A stretch of 6,045 nt of DNA from Acidimicrobiia bacterium (lineage in GTDB: Bacteria; Actinomycetota; Acidimicrobiia; Spongiisociales; ZC4RG35). The DNA lies in assembly GCA_029865445.1 (NCBI GenBank), contig JAOUGY010000237.1, positions 1 to 6,045 on the forward strand. The letters run 5' to 3'. Numbering within the stretch: the first letter of the stretch is position 1; every line of letters starts with the position of its first letter. Below are positions 5,350 through 6,045 of the stretch, one piece after another. The notes below the pieces were generated by a model. That model searched no databases and was not told where the DNA came from. It saw only the letters and a program-made list of their open reading frames with translations. Made by a program: the position numbers and the translations under genes.

Positions 5350-5386
5350 GTGACCACGAATGACGCTGAGCGTCATGATCGGTCAC
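5350..5386. promoter_or_regulatory. Large dyad-symmetric site, operator-like
   Basis: The dyad is centred on 5368. Inner arms ATGACGCT (5360-5367) and AGCGTCAT (5369-5376) are perfect over 8 bp, and outer arms GTGACC (5350-5355) and GGTCAC (5381-5386) are perfect over 6 bp at equal distances, giving 14 of 18 paired positions. A competing 7-bp repeat, GATCGGT/ACCGATC (5377-5383 and 5408-5414), runs to the edge of the right 87-bp repeat. Such symmetry suits a dimeric regulator or a recombination accessory protein. It lies about 93-129 bp upstream of the integrase-like start. Confidence 0.45.
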
Positions 5387-5413
5387 AACCGCCTGTTCAC
5401 AGACAGCACCGAT

Positions 5414-5500
5414 CGGACCCAAAATCCGTAGTGCTGCCAGTTACACCACCCCCCAAGGTGGCGGCCAACAGCATACCCCCAGGGGAGACCGCGTCTCTTC
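5414..5500 (-). repeat. Right att-like direct repeat: truncated tRNA-Gln 5' half
   Basis: This copy holds the 5' half of tRNA-Gln (acceptor 5' strand, D arm and anticodon stem-loop, 5414-5455) and 45 bp of its upstream region, then stops. The T arm and 3' acceptor strand are absent, so it cannot yield a tRNA. The anticodon TTG is retained, with base 38 changed. Its putative -10 reads TATGCT, a better match than in the intact gene. If the element model is right, the upstream part is the original chromosomal promoter region of tRNA-Gln. Confidence 0.85.
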
Positions 5501-5756
5501 CCACCCCGCGAGGAAGGGATGATCGCCCGAAAGCCTCGATGCCCCCTCCGCGCAATCCCTACCAGCCGGGGCAGTCGGTTTCTCAGGGCGTCGCATCGGG
5601 GCAGCGGTCAGATGAAGAGCCCTGTGGCACTAGGCACGGACCTGAACGCAATCCAGGCTGGGTACAGCTGGCGACCCGGGGGCGTGCGGCGGTAGCGTGG
5701 CGTCCTGGGCGCAGAATGCGGGAGGGCTTCGGCGGGCGAGAAGAAGGGAGGTGCCC
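5501..5756 (+). other. Non-coding stretch before the right secreted-protein gene
   Basis: No supported gene; open frames here have no ribosome-binding site or recognisable product. It ends with a strong ribosome-binding site (AAGGGAGG, 5744-5751) for ATG 5757 and should contain that gene's promoter, although I could not pick a convincing -35/-10 pair. Under the integration model this is original chromosome that once lay directly upstream of tRNA-Gln. Confidence 0.5.
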
Positions 5757-6045
5757 ATGCGGCACAGATTGTTCTTGCTCGTCCTCGCCAGCTCGCTCGT
5801 TGTGGCGGTGACTCCGGGCACGGCGTCGGCCGAGCCGAGGGAGACGACCGGAGAGCGCATCGATCTCCTTGCCGGCGAGCCCAGCGAATACCCTGCCGAC
5901 ACGGAGTTCTTCGTCCTGCACGGGATCTCATCCTCCCCTCCAGGGCAGACCAGGGATGGATTCGGCCGGCACCCCGAAGGACAGCTCTTTGAGCTTGACG
6001 TCGATGGCGTGCCGATCGAACCAACGTTCACGGCAACCCAGCCCT
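5757..6045 (+). CDS. Secreted protein, N-terminal part (runs off the window)
   Basis: Ninety-six codons are visible from ATG 5757, open to the window edge. The start is well supported by a ribosome-binding site (GGGAGG) 5 nt upstream. The N-terminus is a textbook Sec signal peptide: MRHR, a hydrophobic core (LFLLVLASSLVVAV), and a probable cleavage after GTASA at residue 25. The mature part begins EPRETTGERIDLLAGEPSEYP and continues with FFVLHGISSSPP and LFELDVDGVPIEP. It shows no cysteine, membrane segment or catalytic motif so far. I do not recognise the family. It lies just outside the right 87-bp repeat, so it is probably chromosomal rather than cargo, although it shares with the gene at 4620 the trait of being a lone exported protein of unknown role. 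Confidence 0.75.
   Translation, partial: MRHRLFLLVLASSLVVAVTPGTASAEPRETTGERIDLLAGEPSEYPADTEFFVLHGISSSPPGQTRDGFGRHPEGQLFELDVDGVPIEPTFTATQP

Larger units (their letters stand above)
4136..5500. mobile_element. Remnant of a small tRNA-Gln-integrated element
   Basis: Two 87-bp direct repeats, 4136-4222 and 5414-5500 (85 of 87 positions identical), bound about 1.2 kb of unique DNA. The left copy is part of the intact tRNA-Gln gene; the right copy is an isolated tRNA 5' half with its upstream region. This is the pattern left by site-specific integration into a tRNA gene. In support, the identity block begins exactly at the anticodon stem-loop, a frequent tyrosine-recombinase crossover site, and an integrase-like N-terminus starts 156 bp inside the right repeat. 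Cargo seen is one small secreted-protein gene and possibly a tiny Cys-containing ORF. No intact recombinase, excisionase or replication gene remains, so it is probably immobile. A plain local duplication is the alternative, but the integrase-like start argues against it. Confidence 0.65.

Noticed and set aside
4136..5500. Transposon or insertion sequence
   Set aside because: No transposase and no terminal inverted repeats; the ends are long direct repeats of tRNA sequence, which fits site-specific integration.
5278..5811. Plus-strand 177-codon open frame
   Set aside because: It crosses the antisense tRNA fragment and the palindromes, has no ribosome-binding site, and overlaps the supported signal-peptide gene at 5757 in another frame.

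Overview
The window looks like the chromosome of a high-GC actinobacterium. The pointers are a DUF3107 gene (a family I know only from Actinobacteria), a LysM membrane protein with a Pro/Ala-rich linker, GTG starts, and a glmU-prs cluster behind a tRNA-Gln gene. An Acidimicrobiia-type lineage is a guess; the species cannot be read from the sequence.

Layout. Positions 1-213 hold no gene but carry two copies of a palindromic GC-rich repeat. A DUF3107 gene (214-438, minus) and a LysM membrane protein gene (515-1294, plus) diverge from a 76-bp spacer. From 4177 leftward runs a minus-strand block: tRNA-Gln(UUG), glmU, prs and a YjbQ/UPF0047 gene. glmU and prs abut, prs and yjbQ are 6 nt apart, and the tail of yjbQ overlaps the convergent LysM gene by 20 bp. 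GlmU makes UDP-GlcNAc for cell-wall synthesis and Prs makes PRPP for nucleotides and amino acids, so this is a housekeeping unit.

The accessory part starts at the tRNA. An 87-bp segment covering the anticodon stem-loop, the 5' half of tRNA-Gln and 45 bp upstream (4136-4222) recurs as a direct repeat at 5414-5500 with two mismatches. The first copy belongs to an intact tRNA; the second is a broken tRNA 5' half. Between them lie a small secreted-protein gene (4620-5096), a doubtful Cys-containing ORF (4285-4509), 12-bp repeats near both ends, several palindromes, and the start of a tyrosine-integrase-like reading frame (from 5257, minus) with a strong ribosome-binding site but no recognisable continuation. 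I read this as the decayed remnant of a small integrative element that entered tRNA-Gln at the anticodon loop. Unusually, it restored the 5' half and promoter of the tRNA rather than the 3' half.

Right of the remnant, a second secreted-protein gene begins at 5757 and runs off the window. It has a clear signal peptide and ribosome-binding site.
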